NCBI GenBank assembly: GCA_947307015.1
Contig: CAMZHV010000024.1
Span: forward strand, 1 to 39,837
Source of the DNA: an uncultured Prevotellaceae bacterium
GTDB lineage: Bacteria > Bacteroidota > Bacteroidia > Bacteroidales > Bacteroidaceae
DNA length: 39,837 nucleotides
Direction of reading: 5' to 3'
The notes under the pieces are model-generated. The model was not told where the DNA came from and searched no databases. It was given only the letters and a program-made list of their open reading frames with translations. A program made the translations under genes and the position numbers. Shown here piece after piece: positions 26,501-34,900 of the stretch; within the stretch, counting starts at the first letter, position 1; the number at the start of each line of letters is the position of its first letter.

Positions 26501-29500
26501 CAGAAGACCGTGCAGATCGAGAAGCCTGAGATTGAGGCTCAGGTGCAGAGCATCACCGGCATCCCCGCTGGTGGCAAGGGCACGTTCAAGGTCAACATCC
26601 GCAACAACTCCGATACGGGCGAGGACGGCTGGTTCGACATCAGCGTCGTCTCGACCTCCAACCCCGACGGTCTGAAGGTGTCTATGGACGGTTCCAACAT
26701 CACCACAGGCCGCTCCATCCTGGTGCCCGCCGGCGAGACGATGGTGAAGACCTTCACCGTGGAGCAGTCCAACGAGAGCGTGATGGAGTACAAGGATGTG
26801 AAGATCCGCATTGCCTCGCAGTGCCAGAAGGACAACACGGGTGTCTATCCCGAGATTGCCGACACCACGAGCTTCAGCGCCTACTTCCAGCCCTCCTGCT
26901 CGGATGTGCACCTGGCTGCTAACCACACGCTGGTGAACACCGATTCGAAAGACCAGCTCGTGCTGAGCATCAGCGGCTACAACTACTCGATGGAGACCCT
27001 CGAGGGCATCCGTCTGCAATACAAGGGCGAGAACGACGCCGACTTCACCACCCTGCACGAGTATATCAAGGGCTATGAAGGCAACGACCCGAACAAGTCG
27101 GCACTGATCGCCCTCACCGGCAACAACAAGCTGGACTATGCCCTCGACCTGCGCAAGGATGACTTTAGCGACAAGACCTACGTCTTCCGTGCCGTCACCG
27201 TCTGCCAGATCGGCGGCGAGGTGAACAACGAGAGCGAATGGGTGGAAGTGGTACGCAACATGAGCCGTCCGCAGCTCATCGCTACGCCGACACCTGCCAG
27301 CGGCATCCTCGGCATCGGTGACGACCTGACCATCACCTTCAACGAGGACATCCAGGGCAGCGCCCTCACCAAGCCCAACAACTTCGACGTGGTGGGCGTG
27401 CTCAACGAGACCGAGGTGACACACGAGGTGGCCCTGAGCCTGACGGGCAACAATGCCGCCAAGACTGATGCCACTATGGACCTCAGCGACAAATCCTTCG
27501 CTGTCAGCATGTGGGTGAACTACACCAGCGACGGCCGCCTGCTCATGCACGGCATGAACGACAACAACTTCACCGTGGCCATCGAGAACGGCAAGCTCGC
27601 CGTGAGCGTCAACGACAGCAAGGCCACGTCGGTCAATGCACTGCCGCAGGGCGAGTGGATCTACCTGAACGTGAGCTACGATGCCCACAACCACTCCGTG
27701 AGCGCCGGCTATGCCAGCGATGCCTCCACCGTGACACTGCTCACCGAAGCTATCATCGACGCATACAACGGCAACGGCCCCGTGAGCGTGGGCGGCAACG
27801 ACCTGACCGCCAAGGTGCAGGAGCTGGCCATCTGGGACGACAGCCGCTCCATGGCTGAGGCTCAGGCCAGCATGTACACCTCGAAGAGCCAGTTCACCAA
27901 CGGCCTCATGGGCTACTGGCAGCTGAACGAGGGTCATGGCAACGTGGCCACCGACAAGGCTCGCAGCCGCAACATGACACTGCCCTCACAGAACGCCTGG
28001 TGGACGGCCGGCGACAACTACGCCCTCGTCCTTGACGGCACAAAGGCTGCCGCCGTGAACATCGGCTCACTGAACACCACCGTTGCTGACGACTACCTCG
28101 TGGAGGCTTGGTTCAAGGCCGACGAGACGCAGGCTGACGTAGCTTCTGTGCTCAGCACCGAGGCCATGGATCTGCGCCTGAACGCTGAGGGCAAGATGGA
28201 ACTTGTCATCAACAACGAGACCAACAACGTGACAACCGAGAGCCTGCGCGATGGACAGTGGCACCATGTGGCCGTGAACGTGCTGAAGAGCACCAACGGC
28301 AGCGGCATCATCTACATCGACGGACAGCAGCGCAAGCTCCTATCCACCTCCGTGATGCCCGCACTCTATGGCGCTAAGCTCGTGCTCGGCGGCCACTATG
28401 GCTACGATGCACAGGCCGGCTATGGCTACAACCAGCTGCTGAAGGGTGCCGTCGACGAGGTGCGCATCTGGAAGGCACGCCGCACAGCGGATGTCATCAA
28501 GAACAATATGTACAACCGCGTGAAGGGCGACGAGGCCGGTCTGGTAGCTTACTACCCGATGGAAACCCTCGGCCTGGATGCCTACAACCAGTTGGTTACC
28601 AGTGCCACATTCAGCGACAAGACCGCTGAGAGCACGGAGGAAGTTAGCTTCTACAGCACAAACTGCTCACCGCTCACCGCTAACCTCTCGTCGCTCAACT
28701 CCAATAACACCGCAGCCCTGAAGACGGCTCCCACGCTGACGAACGTTGAGTTTGACTTCGTGGCCAGCGAACGTCAGATCAAGGTGAACCTGAACGAGCA
28801 GCCTTACAAGATGGAGGGATGCAACATCTACATCACCGCCAAGAACGTGAAAGATGTCTACGGCAACGCCGCACTGCCCATCACCTGGAGCGTCTACGTG
28901 CAGCAGAATACCCTGCGCTGGCAGGAGAACACGCTGGCCGTGACCAAGACGGGCACGGAGGACAACACCTTCACCGCTACGATCGAGAACCGCGGTGCGC
29001 AGAGCGAAAGCTGGAGCTTGAGCGGTATGCCTACATGGCTCACCGCCAACATCGACGGCGGCATCCTCACACCGTTGGCAACGCAGAACCTCACCTTCAC
29101 TGTGGCCGGTAGCCTGCCCATCGGCACCTACGAGACAACACTCTATCTGACCGGTTCGCAGAACATCAATGCGCCGCTGAACATCACCGTTAGCTCCGAA
29201 GGCGAGGCTCCCGCATGGGCTGCCACACCGGGCGAGAGCACAATGACCGTGGTTGGTCAGCTGAAAATCGACGGCGTGCTGAGCAGCGACAGCAAGGACA
29301 TGGTCGCCGCCTTCCGCGGACAGGAATGTGTGGGCGTGGCTACTCCTAAGTATTTCAGCCGCTACGACGGATACTTCGTCATGTTGAACATCTACGGAAA
29401 GGATCCTGCCGAACTCGTGTATAAAGCTTACGACGCCAGCACGGGTACCATCTATCCCTCCGTCAGCATCTCCGATGAGAGTGCCAACACCTTCATCGCT

Positions 29501-30598
29501 GACAAGGCCATCGGATCCTTCACGCAGCCTGTCACCTTCACGCCGAACAATGAGATCGAACAAGACCTCTCATTGCCGCGCGACGGATGGAAGTGGTTCT
29601 CGCTCTACGCTACACCCAAGGACGCCTCGGCATCTGTCGTGTTCAAGGATGCGCTCAGCGCCATCAGCACCGTCACCGACGGCGACAACACGGTCATCGG
29701 ATGGGCTGGTAACCTCCCGCTCGACAATCCTGCCACGATGTACAAGCTCAACGCTAAGGAACCATACACCGAGAGCATCATCGGCACGCCGACCGACCCG
29801 ACAGCCATTGACATCACGCTTCAGACCGGTTGGACTTGGATCGGCTATCCCGCACAGGCCAGCAACTCCCTCGGTGCTGCCTTCTCCAGCGCCGAACCCG
29901 CGGAAGGTGATATGGTGAAGAACCAGAACAGCTTCTCCATCTACACCGAAGGCGAATGGGTTGGTACCCTGACGGCCATGACGCCTGGCGATGGCTACCT
30001 CTACAACTCCGTGGCCAGCAGCAACAAGACTTTCCGCTTCCCGAAACCTGCCGTCAGCGGTAAGAAGTATGCGCCCGCACACATCGCCAACTCCCTCTTT
30101 GAGAACCAGTCCGAGGACAACATGACCATGATCGCCCTCGTGATGAACGGCGACGAAGTGGTGTCCGATGCACACGTCAGCGTCTTCGCTGGCAGCGAGC
30201 TCCGCGGATACTCTCATGAAGCAGTACGCGACAACAGGCACTTCATCACCATCGGCGGTGAGGACGGCGACGCCCTGAGCTTCGTCATCAGCCTCGGCGA
30301 CGACGAGAACTACGCCTTGTCCTACTCCGAGATCTTCGTGCCCAACGCCCAGCGCGGCTCGATGGCCAACCCCGTCGTGCTGCAGATCAGCGAGGCCACT
30401 GGCATCAACATGGCGCTGAACGATAGCGACATCAAGTGCATACGTCTCTATGACAGCAGCGGTCGAATGATACGCAGCGACGAGGCTCCGACGCGTCTCT
30501 TCAACAAGAAGGATCTCAGCAACCAGCCTGCAGGTATCTTCTACCAGCACGTCATCTACAACAATGGGCAGACGCGCGTGCAGAAGCTGATGAAATAA
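20513..30598 (+). CDS. Giant LamG/FN3-type surface protein with T9SS-like C-terminus (3361 residues)
   Basis: This is a 10-kb gene. A signal-peptide core (LLQAWLLAMLLG...SSSAKA) ends near residue 65. Fibronectin-III-like segments lie at about 465-790. LamG/concanavalin-type domains lie at about 821-1025, 2307-2480 and 2503-2688, each ending in 'DEVR(V/I)(F/W)' or similar. A carboxypeptidase-regulatory-like beta domain is at about 1128-1193, a conserved-looking LRDPPGTGSSATWSKG patch near 1576, and Ig-like repeats beyond 2690. The last 50 residues (IRLYDSSGRMI...AGIFYQHVIYNNGQT...KLMK) have the form of a T9SS type A sorting domain. It is therefore probably exported by T9SS and displayed on the surface, perhaps as an adhesin or glycan binder. 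ATG 20513 gives an unusually long basic n-region; ATG 20615 is an alternative start. Confidence 0.85.
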   Translation: METRKLLFNWRHAPIGARTPDGCGTSNARARSGGMSGPARRLSFGRLLQAWLLAMLLGWSSSAKADAPNGYVFTASQTLASFENSHPDEPWIWLSKVTYDMEKDLNVYEFKLKIQASNVNMSAMEAFGAGCFFFGWSGDVWLTIDGENRFNLKNISPSITGSWEPLGKLKIGSDEMLMSSSYFSWPMLSNLSGISQPIEINAAGGDGLSGYSSLYVSVSDPQAEQITDWAGIYQWYPNLIYPDYRSSEYRNNFILRYISYVTIRVGIERTWSHKDYAVGVKGTWKGKSQWGDVYSAEYTRDYHIKSDNFKFTHPTVPWPSSSGTLTRSGNGRVTYKTPSASSKTGKQFTMNPYTEQEGFNIYQLNQTESCNFLNNVYLMKSQGNTSNPWSSIDRASDYYAKLENVTSPQTQEITGVDNYQPFYVYPCWELQSQNEYVSMPSLTSKVRQNHDKFMDALVAPGYPCATDVDVKTADAFSRKVQVTWKWKVSDANHCDTNGKWYVFRRLGTNGQTLKIGEVSHGTASEYSINYTPTSDNLPDYGEEYNYIVCFVPNGWTVNSESDATGLWASKSAAITRSFKKVSSITATASDNKVTVSWEHLSLTDASPSNKYVMYVERSEDNGENKTWVTKETIEISDKTTTTGTWEDTNITAKKTYYYRVRFPNVQGGPAESDVVSVTSGGSSFVKGSFMASRGNYSNTVKLSWQVNQVGTGECYFTVQRRPLGSSGSDGWADIYTTHGTAASYSYDDLTAQPGSFNEYKITLSEKVDGKMLVGNSETCDGFCMATGTMSGRVSFGSGTAVEGVKVTMRPSTSDGSPVNRFRSLYFDGTANTTSGGSGMTCTSDTTELKKIFGNDFTIQMWINPSSDLYSYSGGNPYLFDVPNTINIVLEKSKADTCQVKVSLNNNDKTLSTPIYVPYDKWTHLVMTHNRADSQITVYTLNGDTICKATATGKINDGQIGAKSRGLMGIGNYGARTSPYPYKGYMDEVRVFNRCLTQAEIERNYNHPLVGTEQGLQVYYSFDEGIPGQKLAYDFSKQNGVSNGHHGITNIPATSSTVIPSDDQFSLMGYTDAEGNYMVGGISISGDGTNYVATPTLGIHQFSPANQSRYFSMNSLVQTGVDYEDVSSFPVSGVVYYSNTSVPVKDVYIKVDGITASKDGQPVMTNAKGEFKVDVPIGKHFVSVSLNGHTFEKEGRYPEDANGTGEREDFNGEVTGLTFYDNTLVTVAGRVSGGDIEYEKPLGLKQGKANIGQATLTLELENDNAGYLNAKEVKTTTVSYNKNDVDRTFAAASGSAKVPANENYIEVVTDAETGEFVAQLPPLRYKVSSVSLPKNTGINFTNLPVVDATNPDLIYTDSVEVNDEVKKFEYVGSAKIKHKEPATFVVKENEDGSFGIKEYTVKDVSGKEHKVSVYNVKTDGTIEYTFGHPVYEELGTHTFHISASERYINKDSGEDVVDEVPLAGKKVTVKNPFATTAKIVCTNGNSQYPRGSVYEMEDNTFELDSLGLGEYEFTVGYPNIQEPYTRGLTITYNNNGAEQDWEGNAYEGNPNPFAAYILGALPTGNNFVTQGPDEIAMVLRDPPGTGSSATWSKGSTKSVTKGRTVDVHSETSVSGKIYAGVETETGEGIGFMVIQDLESTATITAGAELNLSFSNMKNHTTTITATRDISTSDGFDFNGADGDLFIGSAKNIIFGACHYVDIMWDNDENKPVLTMEDGIATGEEFTTGFAYTQNYVKNILIPNFITLRNSLLTPVSSVDAIGRPGANVKDPIYVTELDKDNPKFGSSNNDKSVWGSSAVSFNTLDKNTGRYKGPSYTMILPESWDKDTTGVQDMVNFYNLQIAKWENELRKNEEAKVTAIQNSKDWLIENHSFDAGAAITVEKTIEEASSRVNTEVQEINAIIGLETGYRFAGLGLGVELEEKAGITITEEQQSDESTSTTIAYNLVEDGDDDYLTVDVFKAPDGFGPIFYTRGGATSCPYQDEVVTEYFEPGTIIMQKTVQIEKPEIEAQVQSITGIPAGGKGTFKVNIRNNSDTGEDGWFDISVVSTSNPDGLKVSMDGSNITTGRSILVPAGETMVKTFTVEQSNESVMEYKDVKIRIASQCQKDNTGVYPEIADTTSFSAYFQPSCSDVHLAANHTLVNTDSKDQLVLSISGYNYSMETLEGIRLQYKGENDADFTTLHEYIKGYEGNDPNKSALIALTGNNKLDYALDLRKDDFSDKTYVFRAVTVCQIGGEVNNESEWVEVVRNMSRPQLIATPTPASGILGIGDDLTITFNEDIQGSALTKPNNFDVVGVLNETEVTHEVALSLTGNNAAKTDATMDLSDKSFAVSMWVNYTSDGRLLMHGMNDNNFTVAIENGKLAVSVNDSKATSVNALPQGEWIYLNVSYDAHNHSVSAGYASDASTVTLLTEAIIDAYNGNGPVSVGGNDLTAKVQELAIWDDSRSMAEAQASMYTSKSQFTNGLMGYWQLNEGHGNVATDKARSRNMTLPSQNAWWTAGDNYALVLDGTKAAAVNIGSLNTTVADDYLVEAWFKADETQADVASVLSTEAMDLRLNAEGKMELVINNETNNVTTESLRDGQWHHVAVNVLKSTNGSGIIYIDGQQRKLLSTSVMPALYGAKLVLGGHYGYDAQAGYGYNQLLKGAVDEVRIWKARRTADVIKNNMYNRVKGDEAGLVAYYPMETLGLDAYNQLVTSATFSDKTAESTEEVSFYSTNCSPLTANLSSLNSNNTAALKTAPTLTNVEFDFVASERQIKVNLNEQPYKMEGCNIYITAKNVKDVYGNAALPITWSVYVQQNTLRWQENTLAVTKTGTEDNTFTATIENRGAQSESWSLSGMPTWLTANIDGGILTPLATQNLTFTVAGSLPIGTYETTLYLTGSQNINAPLNITVSSEGEAPAWAATPGESTMTVVGQLKIDGVLSSDSKDMVAAFRGQECVGVATPKYFSRYDGYFVMLNIYGKDPAELVYKAYDASTGTIYPSVSISDESANTFIADKAIGSFTQPVTFTPNNEIEQDLSLPRDGWKWFSLYATPKDASASVVFKDALSAISTVTDGDNTVIGWAGNLPLDNPATMYKLNAKEPYTESIIGTPTDPTAIDITLQTGWTWIGYPAQASNSLGAAFSSAEPAEGDMVKNQNSFSIYTEGEWVGTLTAMTPGDGYLYNSVASSNKTFRFPKPAVSGKKYAPAHIANSLFENQSEDNMTMIALVMNGDEVVSDAHVSVFAGSELRGYSHEAVRDNRHFITIGGEDGDALSFVISLGDDENYALSYSEIFVPNAQRGSMANPVVLQISEATGINMALNDSDIKCIRLYDSSGRMIRSDEAPTRLFNKKDLSNQPAGIFYQHVIYNNGQTRVQKLMK

Positions 30599-30627
30599 TC
30601 CTAAGCTCAACAGAGCAACACATTTTC

Positions 30628-30670
30628 AAGGGGCTGTGCCGACACTTTGGCACAGCCCCTTTGCTTTCTT
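30628..30670 (+). terminator. Strong Rho-independent terminator after the giant gene
   Basis: AAGGGGCTGTGCC (30628-30640) pairs with GGCACAGCCCCTT (30649-30661) around an eight-base loop, followed by TTGCTTTCTT. It may also serve the opposite GH105 gene ending at 30705. Confidence 0.85.
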
Positions 30671-30704
30671 CCAATAGCCCTCGACAAGGGCGCAGCACCT
30701 TTGC

Positions 30705-31838
30705 TTATTGTTGACAGACGAGATAGTATTCCGCGGCTCCTAAGAGGAAGCAGCCAAGGCCGTAGTCCTCGAAATCGGGCTTGCTGTCAAAGGTGACCGG
30801 CTGTGCTGAGGCTGGCTCCTTGCCCGTGCCCTGCACGTAGCCGAGGAAACCGTTGGGGTGTACGCTTTGCTGCATGGCACGCCAGGCCTGATGACAGGCG
30901 GGCAGGTAGGTGCGGCGCTTGAGGAGACCCGTGCGCACACCCCAACTCATGCCGTAGAGGAAGAGGGCAGTGCCGGTGAGCTCGGGGCCGCCGTAGTTGG
31001 CGGGGCACAGCAGGCTGACATTCCAGAAACCGTCCGTCCGCTGACAGCTGAGCAGCGCGCGGCTCATGAGCAAGAAGTCCTTCTTCAGGCGGCTATGGTG
31101 GCACCGCATCTGACGGCTCATGGGGCGGCTTTCGAGGTCGGCGATGACGCGCACCAGCGTGGCGTAAGCCCATCCGCAGCCTCGGCTCCAATAGCAATGG
31201 CTGCCGTCGGGCTCCAAGTAGGGCGGCACAAAGTCCTTGTCGCGCCACCACAGCCCTTCGCGCTCGTTGAAGAGGCCGCCGGCCAGCGTGTCGCGCGTCC
31301 AAGTGTACATCTTCATGGCGTGGTTCATGTAGCGCTCGTCGCCTGTGATGCGATACATTTTGCTATAGACGGGCATGGCCATCTGAATGGCGTCCACCCA
31401 CGTCCACCAGCTGATGCGCGTCTGCATCTGATGATTAAGGTTCACACGCACATGTGCAATCATCCGCTCGTCGCGCGTCATCATGTAGCGGTCGAGATAG
31501 GTCTGCTGGCAGCATTGGTTGTCGGCATCGGTGGTGAGGTCGCCGCCGCGTGCCTGCCAGTTGTGGAAATCGCCCCAACGATCGGTGTAGCTGATGAAGG
31601 CCGTGTCGGGACACAGGGCATGAAGGGCCATGAGGCCTTCGTAGTAGACGGCACGTGTCCACAGGTTGCTTGGACGTTCACGCTTGACGAACGTGGCCGC
31701 GGTGGGGTCAGGCCATTGCTGCATGAAATAGGCGTTGGCACGCAGGGCGATGGCCAGCACGGAATCGGGCGTGGGTTCTGCGGCGTGCGTGGCGAATGGC
31801 ACGAGGGCTATGAGGAGTGTAAAGAGCGTCTTTTTCAT
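30705..31838 (-). CDS. GH105 unsaturated rhamnogalacturonyl hydrolase
   Basis: This is a 377-residue secreted enzyme; the signal peptide ends near residue 19 (ATHAA). ATG 31838 is preferred over the longer frame because it starts the signal peptide. It has the six-hairpin (alpha/alpha)6 fold signature of GH105: the DADNQCC segment (Asp106 region), WTWVDAIQMAMP with the likely catalytic Asp149, YWSRGCGWA (216-224) and a late FEDYGLGCFLLGAAEYY helix. GH105 enzymes remove the unsaturated uronic acid left at the non-reducing end by pectate or rhamnogalacturonan lyases. It is transcribed divergently from the GH28-GH106 fusion, which acts on the same class of polymer. Exact substrate is inferred. 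Confidence 0.9.
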   Translation of the reverse strand: MKKTLFTLLIALVPFATHAAEPTPDSVLAIALRANAYFMQQWPDPTAATFVKRERPSNLWTRAVYYEGLMALHALCPDTAFISYTDRWGDFHNWQARGGDLTTDADNQCCQQTYLDRYMMTRDERMIAHVRVNLNHQMQTRISWWTWVDAIQMAMPVYSKMYRITGDERYMNHAMKMYTWTRDTLAGGLFNEREGLWWRDKDFVPPYLEPDGSHCYWSRGCGWAYATLVRVIADLESRPMSRQMRCHHSRLKKDFLLMSRALLSCQRTDGFWNVSLLCPANYGGPELTGTALFLYGMSWGVRTGLLKRRTYLPACHQAWRAMQQSVHPNGFLGYVQGTGKEPASAQPVTFDSKPDFEDYGLGCFLLGAAEYYLVCQQ

Positions 31839-31861
31839 ATCGGATACACTAAAAAAGGGTT

Positions 31862-31869
31862 CAAAGATA
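31862..31869 (-). promoter_or_regulatory. -7 promoter box (TATCTTTG) of the GH105 gene
   Basis: TATCTTTG on the minus strand lies 23 bases before ATG 31838. It is back-to-back with the box for the divergent gene (31945-31952), so both promoters share a 119-bp region. Confidence 0.6.
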
Positions 31870-31944
31870 GGGCAAAAATATACATTTTGCGTCATTCTGA
31901 AAACTTTCTGTGACCAAAAACACGTTTTCCCGATAAAAAAACGC

Positions 31945-31952
31945 TATATTTG
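31945..31952 (+). promoter_or_regulatory. -7 promoter box (TATATTTG) of the GH28-GH106 gene
   Basis: TATATTTG ends only five bases before ATG 31958. If the box is used, transcription would begin at or next to the start codon. Confidence 0.5.
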
Positions 31953-31957
31953 TGGCC

Positions 31958-34900
31958 ATGAAGAAGCATTTACGTCTATTTATCCTGTCTTTTGTCCTGC
32001 TACAGCACTTGTCTGTTGCAGCTCAGCTGAATACTTCCTTCCCTGATCGAGGAGGGGAGGCTTGCCTGTGGCCTGACGGCACGCCCATCAGCGAATGGTT
32101 TGCCGACACTACGCGCCTCGACCCGCTTCAGCTGGGCAGGCAATATGTTGTCACCGACTATGGCGTGAGCTGCGATTCCACCTTGTTGCAGACCGAAGCC
32201 TTGCAACGGGTCATCGACCGTGCATCGGCCGAAGGGGGTGGGGTCGTGGTCATCCCGCGCGGCACGTTCCTGAGCGGTGCTCTCTTCTTCAAGAAAGGCA
32301 CGCACCTGCATCTGCAGGAGGGAGCGAGGTTGAAAGGCATTGATGCTATCAAACATTATCCGCTGGTCGATACCCGCATCGAGGGGCAGAGCCGCAAGTA
32401 TTTCGCCGCGCTGGTGAATGTCAACGGCGTGGACGGTTTCAGCATCACCGGTACGGGTACCATCGACGGCAACGGCCTGCGGTTCTGGGAGGAGTTCTGG
32501 ATTAGGCGGCGTTTCAACCCCGACTGCACGAACCTCGAAGCCTTGCGACCGCGACTCGTATATATGTCCGACTGCCACGACGTGCAGGTGCAGGATGTGC
32601 ATTTAGTGAACAGCGCCTTCTGGACGAATCACCTGTATCGTTGTGAGCGGGTGAAATATATAGGCTGCACCATTTATGCGCCCCATGAACCGCCCGAGGC
32701 CAAGGCGCCGAGCAGCGATGCGCTGGACTTGGACGTGTGCCGCGACGTGTTGGTACACGGTTGCGACATCAGCGTGAACGACGATGCCGTAGTCATCAAG
32801 GGCGGCAAGGGTACGTGGGCCGACCAGCAGCCTGAGAACGGCCCCTCGTCGCACATCATCATCCAGCATTGCCACTATGGATTCGTCCACGGTTGCCTGA
32901 CTTTAGGCAGCGAAAGCCTGCACGACTGGAACATCATCTTGCGTGATTGTCAGATAGATAATGCTTCGCGCGTGCTGTGGCTGAAGATGCGCCCCGACAC
33001 GCCGCAACACTACGAGCACATCCGCGTGGAACGCCTGACGGGCAACTGCGGCAGCGTGCTGACCGTGAGACCTTGGACGCAGTTCTTCAAAGCTGAGGAA
33101 CGGGCCGACATGCCGCTCTCTGAATGTCATGACATCACGCTGCGCGACCTGCGACTGCAGTGCCGCAACTTCTTCGACGTCGGCACTTCGGACAAATACC
33201 GCCTGCACCATTTCACCTTCGAGAACTTGGAGATAGCGGATCGTGCCAACCATTTCGCCCCCACGCTCATTGAGGACGTCACCGTCCACGCCGTCGTCAT
33301 CAACGGCGCCCTCTTCACCTCTCACTCCTCATCTCTTCCTGACGGCAAGGAGGCGGAGGTGGGGCTTCTCTCCCCTCCCTCACAGAGAGGCGGGGCTTCT
33401 CTCCCCGGCACCCGCTGGTGGTGGCTCGGCTCAGCTGTCGATGAAGAGAACCTGCGATGGAACCTTCAGCAGTACGCCAGTCGTGGCATAGGCGCTGTGG
33501 AGATTACGCCCCTCTACGGCGTGAAGGGCAACGAAGCCAACAACATCCCTTTCCTTTCGGAACGATGGATGAAGATGCTGGGCGTGTGCTTAGACGAGGG
33601 CAAGCGACTGGGCATACAAGTGGACATGAACTGTGGCACGGGTTGGCCCTTCGGCGGCCCCGAGGTGCCGTTGAGCGAGGCGGCCTGTAAGCTGGTGGTG
33701 GCCGATACCGTCGTAGCTGCCGCCGTGGCTGACACGATCCATTTGCTGCCGCCGCCAAGCGAACGCGCTTACGCACAGTTAACTGTGCAACGCGCCTTTG
33801 ACACCGAACAACCCGGAATGCGCCGCGTAATCGCTTTGTTCAGCAGCCGAACCCGTCAGCAGGTGAAGCGGGCGGCTCCCGGTGGTGAAGGACTCGTCAT
33901 CGACCACTTCGATGCTAAGGCCGTGGCACACTACCTGCAACGCTTCGACCGTGCCTTTGCAGCTACTGGCACCCCTTGGCCCCACACCTTCTTCAACGAC
34001 AGCTATGAGGTTTATGGTGCCGACTGGACACCACGCCTGTTGGAGGAGTTTGCACATCGACGCGGCTACCGGCTCGAAGACCACTTGCCGGAGTTTATCG
34101 ACGGCGCACCCGAGGTGGTGGCAGACTATCGCGAGACGCTCTCCGACCTGTTGCTCAGCAACTTCACCCGCCAATGGGCCGATTGGGCGCACAGCCACGG
34201 CGTGCGGGTGCGCAACCAGGCGCACGGTTCGCCTGCCAACCTGATAGACCTGTATGCGGCGGTGGATATCCCTGAGATAGAGGGCTTCGGGCTTACGGAC
34301 TTCGGCATCAAAGGCTTGCGCACCGACCCTGGCATGACGCGTCCCAACTTCTCAGACCTCTCGATGCTCAAATATGCGTCGTCGGCCGCACACATCACGG
34401 CCAAGCCGCTGACCAGCTCCGAGACCTTCACGTGGCTCACGGAGCATTTCCGCACCAGCCTCTCGCAGATGAAGCCCGACCTGGATCTGATGTTCTGTGC
34501 CGGCGTGAACAATATGTATTTCCATGGCACCTGTTACTCGCCGAAGGACGATGCGTGGCCTGGCTGGCGCTTCTATGCCTCAATGGATATGTCACCCAAC
34601 AACACCATTTGGCGCGACGCCCCTTACTTCACGTCCTACGTGGAGCGCTGCCAACGTCTGCTGCAGTGGGGCGCGCCGGACAACGATTTCCTTGTGTATC
34701 TGCCCGTCCATGATATGTGGCGACGTGACACGCAGCACCGCCTGATGCAGTTCGACATTCATTCCATGAGCCGTCGTGCTCCGGACTTCATCAAGGCCAT
34801 TCTGACCATTGACTCCTTGGGCTTCGACTGCGACTACATCAGCGACCGCTATTTGCTTACCACGCGTGCTGAGGGGCATCTGCTACGCACGGCGGCCGGC

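Noticed and set aside
23852..27937. 1361-residue open frame antisense to the giant gene
   Set aside because: It mirrors the GC-rich third codon positions of the real gene, has His/Val/Leu/Gly-biased composition and no domain; the plus strand has clear LamG and FN3-type domains.
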